Source: Taeniopygia guttata
Taxonomy: Eukaryota; Chordata; Aves; Passeriformes; Estrildidae
Length of the DNA stretch: 64,000 nucleotides
Assembly (NCBI RefSeq): GCF_048771995.1
Contig: NC_133030.1
Coordinates: 62,817,501 to 62,881,500 of the forward strand
Direction of reading: 5' to 3'
Shown here: positions 63,746 to 64,000 of the stretch, piece after piece
Position numbering within the stretch: position 1 is the stretch's first letter
Layout: each line of letters starts with the position of its first letter
Program-made: the position numbers and the translations under genes
Notes under the pieces: model-generated
What the model was told of the DNA's origin: nothing
The model's input: the letters and a program-made list of their open reading frames with translations, nothing else
Databases searched by the model: none

Positions 63746-64000
63746 AGGAACACTTCCACTAAACCACTGAATTTCCAGCTGCAGCAGTGGGGAAACACAG
63801 TCAGCATGGCAGGGATGGAAACAGGATTCTTCAGGGAATCCAGAAGGAAATTCAGCTGTAGCTTCACTATTGCTTAATTCCAGCTTCTTCCCCCTCCTCC
63901 ATCTCTCCAAAGACAGACGGAGGTACGGCTCTGTCTTAGGAATAATAAAAATGATTTCTGAAGAAAAACAAAGCCCCCAGCCCTCTCTTGTGTGGGAGGG

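Noticed and set aside
63901-63945. ACAG followed by an RRRYGS-like frame, considered as the third NIN coding exon (KRYGRRS motif)
   Set aside because: The phase required after 58,478 does not give this frame and a stop follows at once.

Overview
This is vertebrate nuclear DNA, almost certainly from a bird and probably a songbird. It has multi-exon genes with GT-AG introns, about 30 CR1 LINE fragments (the dominant avian retroposon), several avian-type solo LTRs, CpG-island promoters and many GC-rich minisatellites. The gene order TRIM9 - PYGL - ABHD12B - NIN matches the block on human 14q22 and its bird counterpart. No bacterial operon, CRISPR array, phage or plasmid feature is present.

Layout. 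(1) 1-16,210: the 3' half of TRIM9 (+): fibronectin III exons, then SPRY exons, then the 3' UTR. The intron between FN3 and SPRY holds three small in-frame cassette exons (189, 42 and 24 nt), including a GC-AG donor and a 24-nt microexon. (2) 16,211-19,008: spacer with a probable solo LTR, CR1 pieces and a CpG island. (3) 19,009-31,771: complete PYGL (+), 20 coding exons, 855 codons. (4) 32,069-37,332: complete ABHD12B (-), 13 coding exons, 361 codons, tail to tail with PYGL. (5) 37,490-43,850: minisatellite-rich spacer (units of about 52, 55 and 76 bp). (6) 43,850-64,000: 5' part of NIN (+): CpG-island promoter, a first coding exon with an EF-hand, a second coding exon, and long introns packed with LTRs and CR1. 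The gene runs past the window end.

The four genes are neighbours by conserved synteny, not a pathway. TRIM9 is a neuronal ubiquitin ligase, PYGL liver glycogen phosphorylase, ABHD12B a membrane-anchored serine hydrolase and NIN a centrosomal microtubule-anchoring protein.

The most unusual signals are: an LTR copy (57,501-58,118) with dense strand-biased C-to-T change that spares a 10-bp hairpin stem, as expected for a single-strand-specific DNA deaminase; the TRIM9 cassette exon cluster; a filled/empty pair of local duplicates that traps one LTR insertion; and a PYGL intronic minisatellite in which every unit folds into a hairpin.
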